A stretch of DNA of 64,000 bases from an uncultured Bacilli bacterium. Its GTDB lineage: Bacteria; Bacillota_I; Bacilli_A; RF39; UBA660. Positions 8,205 through 17,003 of this stretch are shown piece after piece (within the stretch, counting starts at the first letter, position 1; each line of letters opens with the position of its first letter). The stretch spans positions 1 through 64,000 of the forward strand of contig CAKPJN010000007.1 of NCBI GenBank assembly GCA_934162665.1, given 5' to 3'. Made by a program: the position numbers and the translations under genes. The notes under the pieces were generated by a model, which saw only the letters and a list, made by a program, of their open reading frames with translations, was not told where the DNA came from and did not search any database.

Positions 8205-9203
8205 CTACTTCATAGTAGGCAAAACATTAATAGACTGTGCAACATCAATAAGTTCATTTTGATTTAAAATATCACTAACTAAATAATACTCAATTCCACC
8301 AGTTGTCCAAGATAATGAATTATCAGTCATAACACCAATTGTATCCATTAATCTAAAAGGTTCACCATAAGTTGGAATAATAGTTGGTTCATCCTCGATA
8401 TTAACAGTTTCCTCTACTAATAAGAAAGATTTTTCTCCATCAAAAGTCATAATTATTCTTTCTCCATCATCCTTTTTAACCCTTTCTTCATTAGTTAATT
8501 TAGTACCGCTAGGTAAAGTTAATGGATAAATAGAATCTTCTAAACTACCTGTTTCTTCTACCAAAGAATTATCAATCGAAACTTCTTTCATAATTTTATC
8601 TAAGTCAAAATAATCTTTTTTAAATGTTGGAGAATAATCTATACTTTTATACTTCATAGTCATAATACCAATATTATTTTTATCATAAACTGTAACTTTC
8701 TTTATATTAAGTTTTTTATTAAGTTCAATTTTTTGAGAAACTAATTTACTATTATTAGGATAATTAACTTTTGTAGTAAAAGTATATCCATTCTTTGTCT
8801 CAGTATACTTTTTTGAATCATCATTTTTTATATCATTTACTAAAGCAGACAATAAATATATTTGAGAATTATCATAAGGCCAATCACTTTGGAATTTAAA
8901 ACTCTTATTCAACGACGGAGTTAATAAATAAACACCATCTTTATTTTTCAATATGATTTGTGTATGATCATTAGCCACATTAGTAATACTTACCTTATAA
9001 TTATTATCCTTCTTATAACTAACTTCAATATTATAATTATAAACATCATCATTATTAACTATTTCTAAAGTACCACTAACTTTATAACTAGATAACTTAG
9101 TTATCTTCTTTGACAAATCATTGACAACATCTTTATCAGTATATTTTCCACATCCACTAACTAAAAAAAATAAGGAAAGCAACAGCAAACAGATTTTTTT
9201 CAT
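8205..9203 (-). CDS. lipoprotein with LolA/GerS-like N-domain and DUF4367-like C-domain
   Basis: 332 aa. The signal peptide ends in a lipobox, VSGC, with Cys18 as the lipidated residue. Residues about 30-195 are beta-rich ('SYKVSGTLEI', 'LNKKLNIKKVTVYDKN'), like LolA-type lipoprotein carriers and spore GerS. Residues about 220-330 look like DUF4367 ('PLTLPSGTKL', 'GIEYYLVSDILNQNELIDVAQSI'), a domain often found in anti-sigma or germination-related lipoproteins. The gene has its own terminator. It probably sits on the outer face of the membrane; its ligand is unknown. The domain calls are by pattern only. Confidence 0.7.
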   Translation of the reverse strand: MKKICLLLLSLFFLVSGCGKYTDKDVVNDLSKKITKLSSYKVSGTLEIVNNDDVYNYNIEVSYKKDNNYKVSITNVANDHTQIILKNKDGVYLLTPSLNKSFKFQSDWPYDNSQIYLLSALVNDIKNDDSKKYTETKNGYTFTTKVNYPNNSKLVSQKIELNKKLNIKKVTVYDKNNIGIMTMKYKSIDYSPTFKKDYFDLDKIMKEVSIDNSLVEETGSLEDSIYPLTLPSGTKLTNEERVKKDDGERIIMTFDGEKSFLLVEETVNIEDEPTIIPTYGEPFRLMDTIGVMTDNSLSWTTGGIEYYLVSDILNQNELIDVAQSINVLPTMK

Positions 9204-9256
9204 AATTCACCTCATCAATATCTACTTAATTATATGGATATAAACTTATTTTATTA

Positions 9257-9287
9257 CAAAAAAAGAAATAGTATTTTTACTATTTCT
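9257..9287 (-). terminator. terminator of the cdaA-cdaR operon
   Basis: A 9-bp stem (9279-9287 with 9264-9272) overlaps the cdaR stop codon and is followed on the minus strand by T7. Confidence 0.8.
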
Positions 9288-10635
9288 CAGAAATTTTAAC
9301 TTTAACCTTTTTAGTCTTAGAAACATATGTTAATTTCAAATCATCACCAGTTACCTTGACTTCGACTTCATGTTCTCCAACACCATAATCTTTTAAATCA
9401 ATATATGCCTTAATTGAAGATGTTTCTACTACATTAACTATATCTTCACTACCAGATACAACAACATTTACCTTACTGTCAGCTTCAGATAATGCTTGAA
9501 CCTTATATTTTTCATTAAGATTTTCAGTAGAAATTTGAATATTATTAAATTCTTTAGTAATAGAATTATCAATAATTACTTTAACAGTCATAGTCTTAGA
9601 ACTTAATTCCGTAATACCAGCTGGTTTTTTCAATGTAATTGTATAATCTTTATTTTTATCAAGACCTTCTACATCAATTTCAGCCTCTATACTATTAACC
9701 TTATCCAATGAAGCTTTATCACCATAGATAGTTACTTTAGATAAACTAGCATTAATAGATTTAATAGACTTACCAAATGCTAATGATCCCTTTGGAACAA
9801 CTTTTACTGCTACTTCTTTACTTGGTGATGATATTTGTATTTTAGCATCAACCTTTCCAGGAACAATTTCAACATCAACTATTTTTCCATTAGTATCATA
9901 TGCAACTAAAGGAACATCTTTTAAAGTAAGTTCGCCTGCCTTAGGTTTACTAATACTATTAACATCAACTAAAGCCTTAACAGTCGCAACTTTCTTTAAC
10001 TTATAGTCAGCACCCTTAATAATAACATTATCTCTATCAAGTTCTACACTATCTATAGATAACTTACTATCAAGACTATCTTGATGTAAAATATCAACTG
10101 TTAAACTTCTTGTTTCACTAACCTTTTCATATATTGTAACTGTAATCTGTGAAGGATCAAGTTTATAATCTAATGACTTCAATCTTTGAGAATATTTCAA
10201 TTCAACCCTATGATTACCAGGTTTCAATCCAGTTAAATCAACAGTCGCTCCTTTCGAAGGAGATTGCTTAGCTAAGAAAATATGCCGTCTTTGACCTATT
10301 AAAGTTATATCAACTTTTTTTGGAAGGCCTTCAACTACATATAATTCTTCATTATAAACAGCTGTTACAGGTTGATTATATAAAATTTCAGCATATTGAT
10401 CTATCATAACAGTAGATTCATTATCAATGATTATAAATACCCCAAAAGCCAAAATCAAACTAACAACAATCAAAGTAGACTTTTTACTAATAAATCTATC
10501 TATAGACTTACCATTATCTTTAAAAAAGTCAACAATCTTTAAAATAAATTTAGTTAAAGGAGTAATTAACCATTTATCAAAGAATGAACCAATACGATGA
10601 AAAATTTTACCAATTGTTTTACTTATTTTCTTCAT
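9280..10635 (-). CDS. cdaR: YbbR-domain regulator of the diadenylate cyclase (CdaR)
   Basis: 451 aa from the chosen start. A basic cytosolic N-terminus and one membrane helix (about 55-72) are followed by about four YbbR-type beta domains outside the membrane, each with a 'VDVEGL/VDL-D-YGVGEH'-like close. CdaR proteins bind and modulate the neighbouring cyclase CdaA. I use ATG 10635 because GAGGAAG lies about 5 nt upstream; the upstream ATG at 10668 lies inside cdaA without a ribosome site. The start lies inside the end of cdaA (17-bp overlap), so the two are translationally coupled. The usual third gene, glmM, does not follow. Confidence 0.9.
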   Translation of the reverse strand: MKKISKTIGKIFHRIGSFFDKWLITPLTKFILKIVDFFKDNGKSIDRFISKKSTLIVVSLILAFGVFIIIDNESTVMIDQYAEILYNQPVTAVYNEELYVVEGLPKKVDITLIGQRRHIFLAKQSPSKGATVDLTGLKPGNHRVELKYSQRLKSLDYKLDPSQITVTIYEKVSETRSLTVDILHQDSLDSKLSIDSVELDRDNVIIKGADYKLKKVATVKALVDVNSISKPKAGELTLKDVPLVAYDTNGKIVDVEIVPGKVDAKIQISSPSKEVAVKVVPKGSLAFGKSIKSINASLSKVTIYGDKASLDKVNSIEAEIDVEGLDKNKDYTITLKKPAGITELSSKTMTVKVIIDNSITKEFNNIQISTENLNEKYKVQALSEADSKVNVVVSGSEDIVNVVETSSIKAYIDLKDYGVGEHEVEVKVTGDDLKLTYVSKTKKVKVKISEK

Positions 10636-11452
10636 ATATATCTTCCTCATCCATTTCATCTTCATCAAAATCTAAATCTTGTTTAGGTCTCAACTCATCA
10701 ATTAACATCATTCTAACATCATCTAAAGCTAAGTTATAGAACAATTCACCCTTTACAGCTATTGAAACACGTCCAGTTTCTTCTGATACAACAACACAAA
10801 TTGCATCAGTTTCTTCTGCTAACCCTAACGCAGCTCTATGTCTAGTACCTAAACGGCGATTAAGCTTAGGACTACTACTAGTAGGGAAAACTGCCCCAGC
10901 ACAAGTAACTCTATCTCCTTGAATAATAACACCACCATCATGCAAAGGATTACCTTCATAGAAAATAGCAATTAACAAATCACTAGATAAATCAGCATAA
11001 AGTTTCTTTGCTTTATCAATATAATTACCTAAACTAATATCCCTCTCTAAAACAATTAAAGCACCTATTCTTTCCTTCTTCATATATTCAATCGAATTCA
11101 TAAGTTCATAAACAACACGTTCTCTCTCATCAACTGTTAAGACTTTATGTCTTCCAAGTAATTGACTTCTACCAAGTTGTTCAAGAATAGTTCTAATTTC
11201 AGGCTGAAAAATAACAATAAGCGCTATAGGTCCCCACTGAATAATATATTCGAGTAAAACCTCAATAGTAGTAAAACCACACCAATCCGCAACAAATTTT
11301 AAGATAATTACAAATGCAACTCCCTTAAATAATAAAGAAAGTTTAACATTATTTTTTATATTTTTTAAAATAAAATAAAATATCAACCACACTAAAGAAA
11401 TATCAATAATCTTCTTTAGAATAGAAAATACAGTAGTTAAAGTAATTGTCAT
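10619..11452 (-). CDS. cdaA: membrane diadenylate cyclase CdaA
   Basis: 277 aa. Three hydrophobic segments lie in residues 8-85, then a DAC (DisA_N) domain. It makes c-di-AMP from two ATP. The RHR motif is at 204-206 ('GTRHRAA') and the DGA motif appears as DGG at 172-174 ('LHDGGVII'), a one-residue change. The C-terminus is acidic (DFDEDEMDEEDIYEE). GAAGGAG precedes the ATG. c-di-AMP controls potassium/osmolyte transport and wall homeostasis in Firmicutes; the gene pair with cdaR is the standard arrangement. Confidence 0.94.
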   Translation of the reverse strand: MTITLTTVFSILKKIIDISLVWLIFYFILKNIKNNVKLSLLFKGVAFVIILKFVADWCGFTTIEVLLEYIIQWGPIALIVIFQPEIRTILEQLGRSQLLGRHKVLTVDERERVVYELMNSIEYMKKERIGALIVLERDISLGNYIDKAKKLYADLSSDLLIAIFYEGNPLHDGGVIIQGDRVTCAGAVFPTSSSPKLNRRLGTRHRAALGLAEETDAICVVVSEETGRVSIAVKGELFYNLALDDVRMMLIDELRPKQDLDFDEDEMDEEDIYEENK

Positions 11453-11496
11453 TACATCGTCTCCTTCAAAATTCTCTTAAATAATTATGCATTTAA

Positions 11497-11679
11497 TTAC
11501 AATTTCTGATTTTCAGAAACACTTATATCAATATAAGCTTGTTTGTTTTTCTTGTTATTTAAGTAACGTTCACCTAAATAACCAATACACGAACATATTA
11601 AAATAGAATTAATTATCACAACAGCAATATATAAAGGACCATCCAATATATCTCTAAAAAAAGTAATTATAAAATCCAA
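11497..11679 (-). CDS. small single-pass membrane protein, unknown
   Basis: 60 aa with a hydrophobic helix at about residues 17-38 containing 'ILICSCIGYLG', then a polar Lys/Asn tail. AGGGGTGATAT lies upstream of the ATG, supporting expression. It precedes cdaA-cdaR on the same strand by 44 bp and may share their transcript. No family recognised. Confidence 0.55.
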   Translation of the reverse strand: MDFIITFFRDILDGPLYIAVVIINSILICSCIGYLGERYLNNKKNKQAYIDISVSENQKL

Positions 11680-11757
11680 TATATCACCCCTATCTTTACA
11701 TACTATATCATAACATTTTAATAAAAATTTCGCAACAAATTAAATTCATAATAAAAA

Positions 11758-11833
11758 TGGTGCCGATTAAAGGACTTGAACCTTCGACCTTTACATTACG
11801 AATGCACTGCTCTACCAACTGAGCTAAATCGGC
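11758..11833 (-). tRNA. tRNA-Thr (CGT)
   Basis: Minus strand: acceptor GCCGATT/AATCGGC, discriminator A and encoded CCA; D arm GCTC..GAGC; T arm with TTCAAGT loop; anticodon loop TTCGTAA giving CGT. CGT (for ACG codons) is a less common Thr isoacceptor in AT-rich genomes. Confidence 0.92.
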
Positions 11834-11870
11834 AAATAATCATACATATATTATAAACCAAAAACAACAT

Positions 11871-11896
11871 AAAAAAAAGACTTAATTAAAAGTCTT
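11871..11896 (-). terminator. terminator of the DUF378 gene
   Basis: A 7-bp stem (11890-11896 with 11877-11883) is followed on the minus strand by T6-8. It also lies just upstream of tRNA-Thr. Confidence 0.75.
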
Positions 11897-12095
11897 AGTG
11901 GGACTCTATATGATTAAATAGTAGTCCTATATTAATAAGGCCAGCAATACCAACAATAACATAGATAATTGTTGTTAAAACACTACCATCACCAAATATA
12001 GTTGTTACTAGATTAAAATCCAATAGTCCAGTAAGTCCCCAATTGATGGCACCTATAATTGTAAAAACTAATGCCGTTTTTTGTAAAATTTCCAT
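11895..12095 (-). CDS. DUF378 (YuzA-like) two-helix membrane protein
   Basis: 66 aa with two membrane helices (about 5-25 and 36-58). The sequence 'ALVFTIIGAINWGLTGLLDFNLV' is the hallmark of DUF378/YuzA. I start at ATG 12095, which has GGGAGGAAT upstream; a longer frame would start inside that ribosome site. Function in the family is unknown. It is a single gene with its own terminator. Confidence 0.88.
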   Translation of the reverse strand: MEILQKTALVFTIIGAINWGLTGLLDFNLVTTIFGDGSVLTTIIYVIVGIAGLINIGLLFNHIESH

Positions 12096-12174
12096 TTTTA
12101 TTCCTCCCATTTTTATTGTGTACAGAAATAAATATTTTATAACAAAAAAAATAAAAAAATATAATTAGCTAATA

Positions 12175-13029
12175 TTACATACTCATACTATTAGCATTTA
12201 TATTTTCATTAACAGAATTACCATCTTGTAACATCTGATTTAATTCTTCTTTAGTATTATTATAAGCAAGCTTAATATTATTCTTAATAATAGAAATTTT
12301 CTTCATAGAATTTCTCATAAAATTAGTAGATTTCTTAGTAACAATCATAACATTAGCGCCTTTGAAATCAACATTCTTTTCTTTCATAGTATTAAATATA
12401 TTAGCTTGATATTCATATTGTTTTTGATAAAATTTACCTTTTATATCATATATTTTGCCTACAACTTTATCTTTAACTGAGTCCCCCAAATCACTTTTCA
12501 AAACACTATTATCATTAATTTTAGCCTCAGTCATTTCCATAGCTGTTTCTCTTTTAGAAAGCATTTCATTTCTTTTATTAGTTGTATTTTGCTTTTTCAT
12601 TAAAATAACACGTTGTCTTTGTTCCAACTTCACTTCTTTTTGTTGTAACTTTTCTAATTTTTGATACTTACTTTCAATTTTTTTATCAATCATATTTTTA
12701 AAAACATTAGTTTTAAGTACTTCTTTTTTAGCTTCTAATTCTGTTATTTGTTGTTTTACTTCATCTTGAGTATTTAAATTATTATCATATTTTTCATTAA
12801 CCGACTCTAATTTTTGACTATCTTCTGTAATACCGTTATTTAATTTAAATTCATTAATTTGTTCTAATATTTTAGAACGTTGCTTTTCTAAAGAAGAAAT
12901 CTCTAAATTAATTTTATCGTTAATTTCACCTAATTCTTGATGAAGATTATTTATATTTTTAATTGATTCTTCTATACCTTTTAAACTATTTAACAAAATT
13001 TCTGCTTGAATTTTATTAGCATTATTCAT
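12175..13029 (-). CDS. cytosolic coiled-coil protein, unknown
   Basis: 284 aa, nearly all helical with heptad-like repeats (about 5-165), rich in Lys, Glu, Gln and Asn. The tail is basic then Asn/Ser-rich, ending 'NANSMSM'. No membrane segment or catalytic motif. Its ATG overlaps the stop of the DUF1292 gene (TAATG), so the two are coupled. No family recognised; a scaffold or filament-like role is only a guess. Codon use matches its neighbours. Confidence 0.65.
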   Translation of the reverse strand: MNNANKIQAEILLNSLKGIEESIKNINNLHQELGEINDKINLEISSLEKQRSKILEQINEFKLNNGITEDSQKLESVNEKYDNNLNTQDEVKQQITELEAKKEVLKTNVFKNMIDKKIESKYQKLEKLQQKEVKLEQRQRVILMKKQNTTNKRNEMLSKRETAMEMTEAKINDNSVLKSDLGDSVKDKVVGKIYDIKGKFYQKQYEYQANIFNTMKEKNVDFKGANVMIVTKKSTNFMRNSMKKISIIKNNIKLAYNNTKEELNQMLQDGNSVNENINANSMSM

Positions 13030-13319
13030 TACTGTTCACCACCATCTAAATTACTGCTTTCATTAATAGCTTCTTGAACAGCATTCCACTCAGTAGCGTC
13101 ACTAATTTCTTTTAAATTATAACTATCATTAACTTCTTCTAATATAGAAACATAAACTTTATCATTTTCTTGATCTACACTCTCACCAAATGAATATAAA
13201 ATATAATCTTTATCATCATATCCTGCCACTTTAAAAATATCTAAAATTTCTGCTTGAAATTTTTGACCATTTTCAGCTGTAACCGTAATCATATTCCCAT
13301 TAACTTCGCTATTATTCAT
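13029..13319 (-). CDS. DUF1292 (YrzB-like) protein
   Basis: 96 aa. The pattern 'ITVTAENGQKFQAEILDIF', 'DYILYSFGE' and a final 'EWNAVQEAI' identifies DUF1292, a small acidic cytosolic family seen in Firmicutes, often beside the Holliday resolvase gene ruvX/yrrK, which is absent here. I start at ATG 13319 with GGAG 10 nt upstream. Coupled by TAATG to the coiled-coil gene, which is unusual context for this family. Function unknown. Confidence 0.85.
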   Translation of the reverse strand: MNNSEVNGNMITVTAENGQKFQAEILDIFKVAGYDDKDYILYSFGESVDQENDKVYVSILEEVNDSYNLKEISDATEWNAVQEAINESSNLDGGEQ

Positions 13320-13403
13320 AATCATCACTCTCCACATACCTATCCTATTATAATAGTAATTATACAATTAATTATTCAAATAGTCAATGAAAGAATATAT
13401 GAT

Positions 13404-13679
13404 TTATCCACTATGAGAAGCTCTATTTCTACGTCTCAACATATTTTCAAATGCAGGAAGTCCATAGCTAGAATTATAGTAATCAGGGAACTCATTTAGA
13501 TGAGCTAAAGCTATCTTAGCAGTTTTTTCTAAATCATTATCTGTTACATTAGTCTTAGAATTAACCTTACCATGCTCAAGCTCAATATTTAACCCAACTA
13601 CAAAATCATCTAATGAAAATTTATCAAACGATATACCCAACTTCTTAGCAATCATTAATGCATCATCTTTATTAAACAT
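13404..13679 (-). CDS. DUF5661-like small protein
   Basis: 91 aa. 'VGLNIELEHG', 'D-LEKTAKIALAHLNEFPDYY' and a C-terminal Arg-rich tail match the DUF5661 pattern (ELEHG...ALAHL-E-PDYY). The conserved Glu/His residues suggest metal or ligand binding, but no function is known. Start ATG 13679 has GGTGATAAAG upstream. It lies in a run of small helical-protein genes, some with links to coat or ferritin-like families. Confidence 0.75.
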   Translation of the reverse strand: MFNKDDALMIAKKLGISFDKFSLDDFVVGLNIELEHGKVNSKTNVTDNDLEKTAKIALAHLNEFPDYYNSSYGLPAFENMLRRRNRASHSG

Positions 13680-13746
13680 CTTTATCACCATTATATAATA
13701 TGTAAAAAATTAATGATTTGGAACAAAAAAGAAAGATATAATCTTT

Positions 13747-14064
13747 CTAGCTATTTAAATCTGAAAATTCTTGATTTAATGTTTGATATTTTTCTGCTAT
13801 TTTTTGTTGTTCCGCTTTTTCTAATACATACCAACCTTTTCTAAACATTAATTCATAAGTTTCTCTTTCTAGTGAAGCATAATTATCAAACATAGTCTTA
13901 TATTTTTGATATAATTCTTCATTACTAGCTTCAGTTAAAGCAGTTGCATAATTTTTCTCCATTTCTTTTAAACAACCAAGTAGTGAATTTATATAATCTT
14001 TATCATTTAATTCTTTACCTGTCGGTACCTCTGTTTTTTGATTTTTTATTTGATTATTATTCAT
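13747..14064 (-). CDS. CotF-like spore-coat family protein
   Basis: 105 aa. After a polar N-terminus, residues 20-100 form the helical pattern of coat F domains: 'KDYINSLLGCLKEMEKNYATALTEA', 'YELMFRKGWYVLEKAEQQKI'. Family members are spore-coat proteins in Bacillus, but relatives occur in non-spore-formers. The start overlaps the upstream gene's end by 8 bp, with GGGAGG before the ATG. Together with that gene it looks like a two-subunit helical bundle, which is inference. Confidence 0.75.
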   Translation of the reverse strand: MNNNQIKNQKTEVPTGKELNDKDYINSLLGCLKEMEKNYATALTEASNEELYQKYKTMFDNYASLERETYELMFRKGWYVLEKAEQQKIAEKYQTLNQEFSDLNS

Positions 14065-14284
14065 TGTTACCTCCCATATTTAAAATACTTAAAACTGTTG
14101 TCATAGTGCCATGAAATATATTAGCACTCTTTTCAAGTAACGCTTTAATTTCCATATCAGAAACACTATTGCTAGCATTATAAGCACTCTTATATGCACC
14201 ATAATTCCAGTTAAACATATCACTTAAATAATCTAAATCTTTACCACTAATTATATTAGGTACTTCTTGATAATTTTGATTCAT
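14057..14284 (-). CDS. small helical protein, CotF/ferritin-like partner
   Basis: 75 aa from ATG 14284, which is preceded by GGGAGGAAAAAA. Two helices ('KDLDYLSDMFNWNYGAYKSAYNASNSV' split over about 16-42 and 'MEIKALLEKSANIFHGTMTTVLSILN' over 43-70) resemble half of a four-helix bundle as in coat-associated proteins. It ends 'MGGNNE' and overlaps the CotF-like gene by 8 bp. Likely partner of that protein; function unknown. Confidence 0.65.
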   Translation of the reverse strand: MNQNYQEVPNIISGKDLDYLSDMFNWNYGAYKSAYNASNSVSDMEIKALLEKSANIFHGTMTTVLSILNMGGNNE

Positions 14285-14333
14285 ATTTTTTCCTCCCAAT
14301 TTTATTATGATAACTTTCTATTTTTTTATACTA

Positions 14334-14771
14334 CTATAAAAACTTTTTTAAATCTTCTATTGTTTTCTCTTGAAATTTCATAAAATCTTTAGCAATCTTC
14401 AAATAATCTTTATTAACTTCATCATCATAATCTTTAATCTTTTTTTCCATATCTATAGATCCCATAGATATACCTTTAATTAACATATCAGCAATAGAAG
14501 AATCACTATTATCTTTTTTGACTTCCTTATGAATCCCCATAGAAGACATCATTTTTGCGATAGTACCTTCTTCTTCCAAAGGTGAACCATTATTTTTAAG
14601 TTCATCCTTTGTTTTTGATACAAATTCTTCATATCTTTTTAAAATATCTTCTATCGTACTCTTTATTTTATTATCCTTTTCTTTTAAATCATTCAACAAC
14701 TTAGTTAAATTATAAACAGCCATAGAACTATCTTTATAAATATGTTCTATCAATTCAATATTTTCATCCAT
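14334..14771 (-). CDS. ferritin-like/DUF2383-like helical protein
   Basis: 145 aa from ATG 14771; GGAGG lies about 9 nt upstream of it and almost touches the alternative ATG at 14777. Four helices can be traced (about 1-30, 32-65, 90-112, 115-145), with 'HIYKDSSMAVYNLTKLL' at the start and a mobile 'MMSSMGIHKEVKKDNSDSSIADML' centre. The helix order resembles DUF2383-type ferritin-like proteins, but the metal ligands (paired E-H) are not clear. It is probably stress- or coat-related; this is inference. Confidence 0.6.
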   Translation of the reverse strand: MDENIELIEHIYKDSSMAVYNLTKLLNDLKEKDNKIKSTIEDILKRYEEFVSKTKDELKNNGSPLEEEGTIAKMMSSMGIHKEVKKDNSDSSIADMLIKGISMGSIDMEKKIKDYDDEVNKDYLKIAKDFMKFQEKTIEDLKKFL

Positions 14772-14825
14772 GTTCATTCCTCCTATATTATAGTTTTAAT
14801 AAAAAAAGCGAAATTATTCTCACAA

Positions 14826-16253
14826 TTACTCTTTACCAATATTTTTAATAGCAGGACCTAAAATTATATTTCCATCTAAATCAAATCTAGAACCATGACA
14901 AGGACAATCCCAAGTTTTTTCCTCTCTATTAAAAACAAGACTACATTTCATATGAGGGCAAATCAATTTAACAATGTGGCGTTCATTATTATCATCTATA
15001 TAAACGCCATATATAATACCTTTTATTTTAACATAAGAAGGATTATTCTTTTTCCACAAAGCCTGTGCATAAGCTTTTACATAATGAAAACTTCCAAGTA
15101 AAGAATCAATAAATAACGTAGGATTTTTTCTCTTAGGATCAAATATATTTTTATAAGGGCTATAACCTTTTAATATTAAATCTGAAATAGTTTTTGCCGC
15201 AATAGTCCCATTAGTCATTCCCCACGCATTATAAGCAGTTGCTATATATAGATTCTTATGTATATTCCCAATAAAAGGCAAATTATCATTAGAGACTATA
15301 TCTTGATTCATCCACGTATATTCTGGTTCAACTCCAAAATATTTTTTAAAATCTTCTCTACTCTGATTATACATAACTTTATAATCTATTTTACTAGTCA
15401 ATCTTTGCTGATTAGAACCATAAATCAAGTAATCCTTATAAAATCTAACAGAATGAAGTTCCTTATCAATATTAACAGCACTAAAATTACCAATTTTTTC
15501 TACTTTAGCAGCATTTACATATTCACGTTTAATATAAGTTTTCAAAGGAATAAAACTAGGTAATAAAAAAAACGGATAGAAACATGCAATAATTACTTTA
15601 TTCGCAACAATTATACCCTTATTAGTTTGAACATGATATTTATCATCAACTAATCTAACATCAGTAGCTAAAACTTTTTCATAAATATTCACACTATCTT
15701 CAATTGCTTTTTTCAATCCATCTAAATACTTTAAAGGATTAAAACAATATGTATCACTAACCTTAATACCCTTTTTAATTTTAGGATGATCAACATATTT
15801 TACATCAATATTCCAAGAAGTTAATAACTTATTTAAATTATTTATCTTAGAAACATCATTATCTAAAGTAGTAAAAACTATAGAATCAGTTTTAACTAAA
15901 TCACAAGATATTTTATTATCAGAAATTATATTTTTAATAATAGATACTGCCTCTACTTGTGAATTTAAATATCTTTTAGAGATATCTCTACCAAAATTTT
16001 TGTCTAACTGATTATAAATATTACCCTGTAAATAAGTAACCTTAGCTGTAGTTTTACTAGTAACTCCGCTACCAATATTATCCCTATCTATTAATGTTAT
16101 GTTTTTTATACTATCACACAAAAAATAAGCAGTAGTTAAACCAGTTATACCACCACCTATTATTAAAACATCAGTATTAAAATTGTTAGGAATATTTCTA
16201 GAAGATTTATGAATATTATTTATCCAAATTGATTTATTTTTTATAAGTATCAC
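14826..16253 (-). CDS. FAD-dependent oxidoreductase with C-terminal Rieske cluster domain
   Basis: 475 aa. The N-terminal DAO-type FAD domain begins with 'VLIIGGGITGLT' (about 29-40) and has 'GVTSKTTAKVTYLQG' and 'NLYIATAYNAWGMTNG' typical of glycine-oxidase-like enzymes. The C-terminus (about 415-475) is a Rieske [2Fe-2S] domain with C432-x-H434 and C450-x2-H453. Such FAD/Rieske fusions occur in Bacillus (YhfW type); the substrate is unknown. The annotated start is GTG at 16253, but the best ribosome match (AGGTGAT) overlaps that codon, so the true start may be a few codons downstream at a non-AUG codon. Nothing in the frame is interrupted. Confidence 0.88.
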   Translation of the reverse strand: MILIKNKSIWINNIHKSSRNIPNNFNTDVLIIGGGITGLTTAYFLCDSIKNITLIDRDNIGSGVTSKTTAKVTYLQGNIYNQLDKNFGRDISKRYLNSQVEAVSIIKNIISDNKISCDLVKTDSIVFTTLDNDVSKINNLNKLLTSWNIDVKYVDHPKIKKGIKVSDTYCFNPLKYLDGLKKAIEDSVNIYEKVLATDVRLVDDKYHVQTNKGIIVANKVIIACFYPFFLLPSFIPLKTYIKREYVNAAKVEKIGNFSAVNIDKELHSVRFYKDYLIYGSNQQRLTSKIDYKVMYNQSREDFKKYFGVEPEYTWMNQDIVSNDNLPFIGNIHKNLYIATAYNAWGMTNGTIAAKTISDLILKGYSPYKNIFDPKRKNPTLFIDSLLGSFHYVKAYAQALWKKNNPSYVKIKGIIYGVYIDDNNERHIVKLICPHMKCSLVFNREEKTWDCPCHGSRFDLDGNIILGPAIKNIGKE

Positions 16254-16322
16254 CTATAGTAGTATGATACAATTTAAAGAAAAATATTTACATAATATTC
16301 TAAACCACTAATATATGACATA

Positions 16323-16598
16323 TTAATGAGATTTATTTTCCATTTTATAAGCTTTTTGAACTTCCTTAAAATATTTAAAATTTAAAAAAGTATATCCAAT
16401 TTTTGCATTTGGACAATGCTTATATATATAATTAACAAGATTCTCTACTGTTTCTGCATTTTTAGCATAAATACTAATTGTTATTTTTCCATTTTTTGTT
16501 ACTAAAACAATTTCACGAGTAACTGTTATAAAGTGTTCATAAGTAAACTTTCTTTCATATATACAAATAATTTCTTCAAATGACGCAATATTTAGCAA
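16323..16598 (-). CDS. small protein of unknown function, start uncertain
   Basis: 91 aa from the only usual start codon in frame, TTG at 16598. Beta-rich with a final helix: 'EEIICIYERKFTYEHFITVTREIVLVTKNGKITISIYAKN' then 'VENLVNYIYKHCPNAKIGY', which looks like a PH-like stress or membrane domain. The frame is open for 24 more codons upstream with sensible residues (IIYEDDFIICS...) but without ATG, GTG or TTG before a stop near 16671. Either it uses a rare start codon or the 5' end is damaged. No family recognised. Confidence 0.5.
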   Translation of the reverse strand: MLNIASFEEIICIYERKFTYEHFITVTREIVLVTKNGKITISIYAKNAETVENLVNYIYKHCPNAKIGYTFLNFKYFKEVQKAYKMENKSH

Positions 16599-16705
16599 AT
16601 TCTTTTTATTCGCAATAGTATTATTAGAACATATAATAAAATCATCTTCATATATAATGTTATTAAAAACTTAATCAGCTTGCCTTAATAAATCAGGATT
16701 ACGTC

Positions 16706-16924
16706 TCAAAATATAGATTTTTTTATACCAAAATTCATAACACCAAATATCATAATTAATAAAGAAACGATAGTTGTTACTGTTAAAAAAATCGCCATTC
16801 CAAATTCTTGCTCAAAAAAGCCATACAAAGCTAAAGGTACAGAACTAATAAACAATATAAATCCTAATACAAATATTAAAACCGCTCTTTTTCTAATTTG
16901 TTTAATTACTTTTTTACTTCCCAT
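16706..16924 (-). CDS. small two-helix membrane protein, unknown
   Basis: 72 aa: a Lys/Arg-rich start (KKVIKQIRKR), then membrane helices at about 14-34 and 42-64. The ribosome site TTGGAG lies about 10 nt upstream. It stands alone between two unrelated genes. No family recognised. Confidence 0.6.
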   Translation of the reverse strand: MGSKKVIKQIRKRAVLIFVLGFILFISSVPLALYGFFEQEFGMAIFLTVTTIVSLLIMIFGVMNFGIKKSIF

Positions 16925-17003
16925 GTAATAAACTCCAATCCCAAAAATTATAAATTAAAATAGATTGACAATTTTAATCAATCCATTTCATCATTATATA
17001 AAT

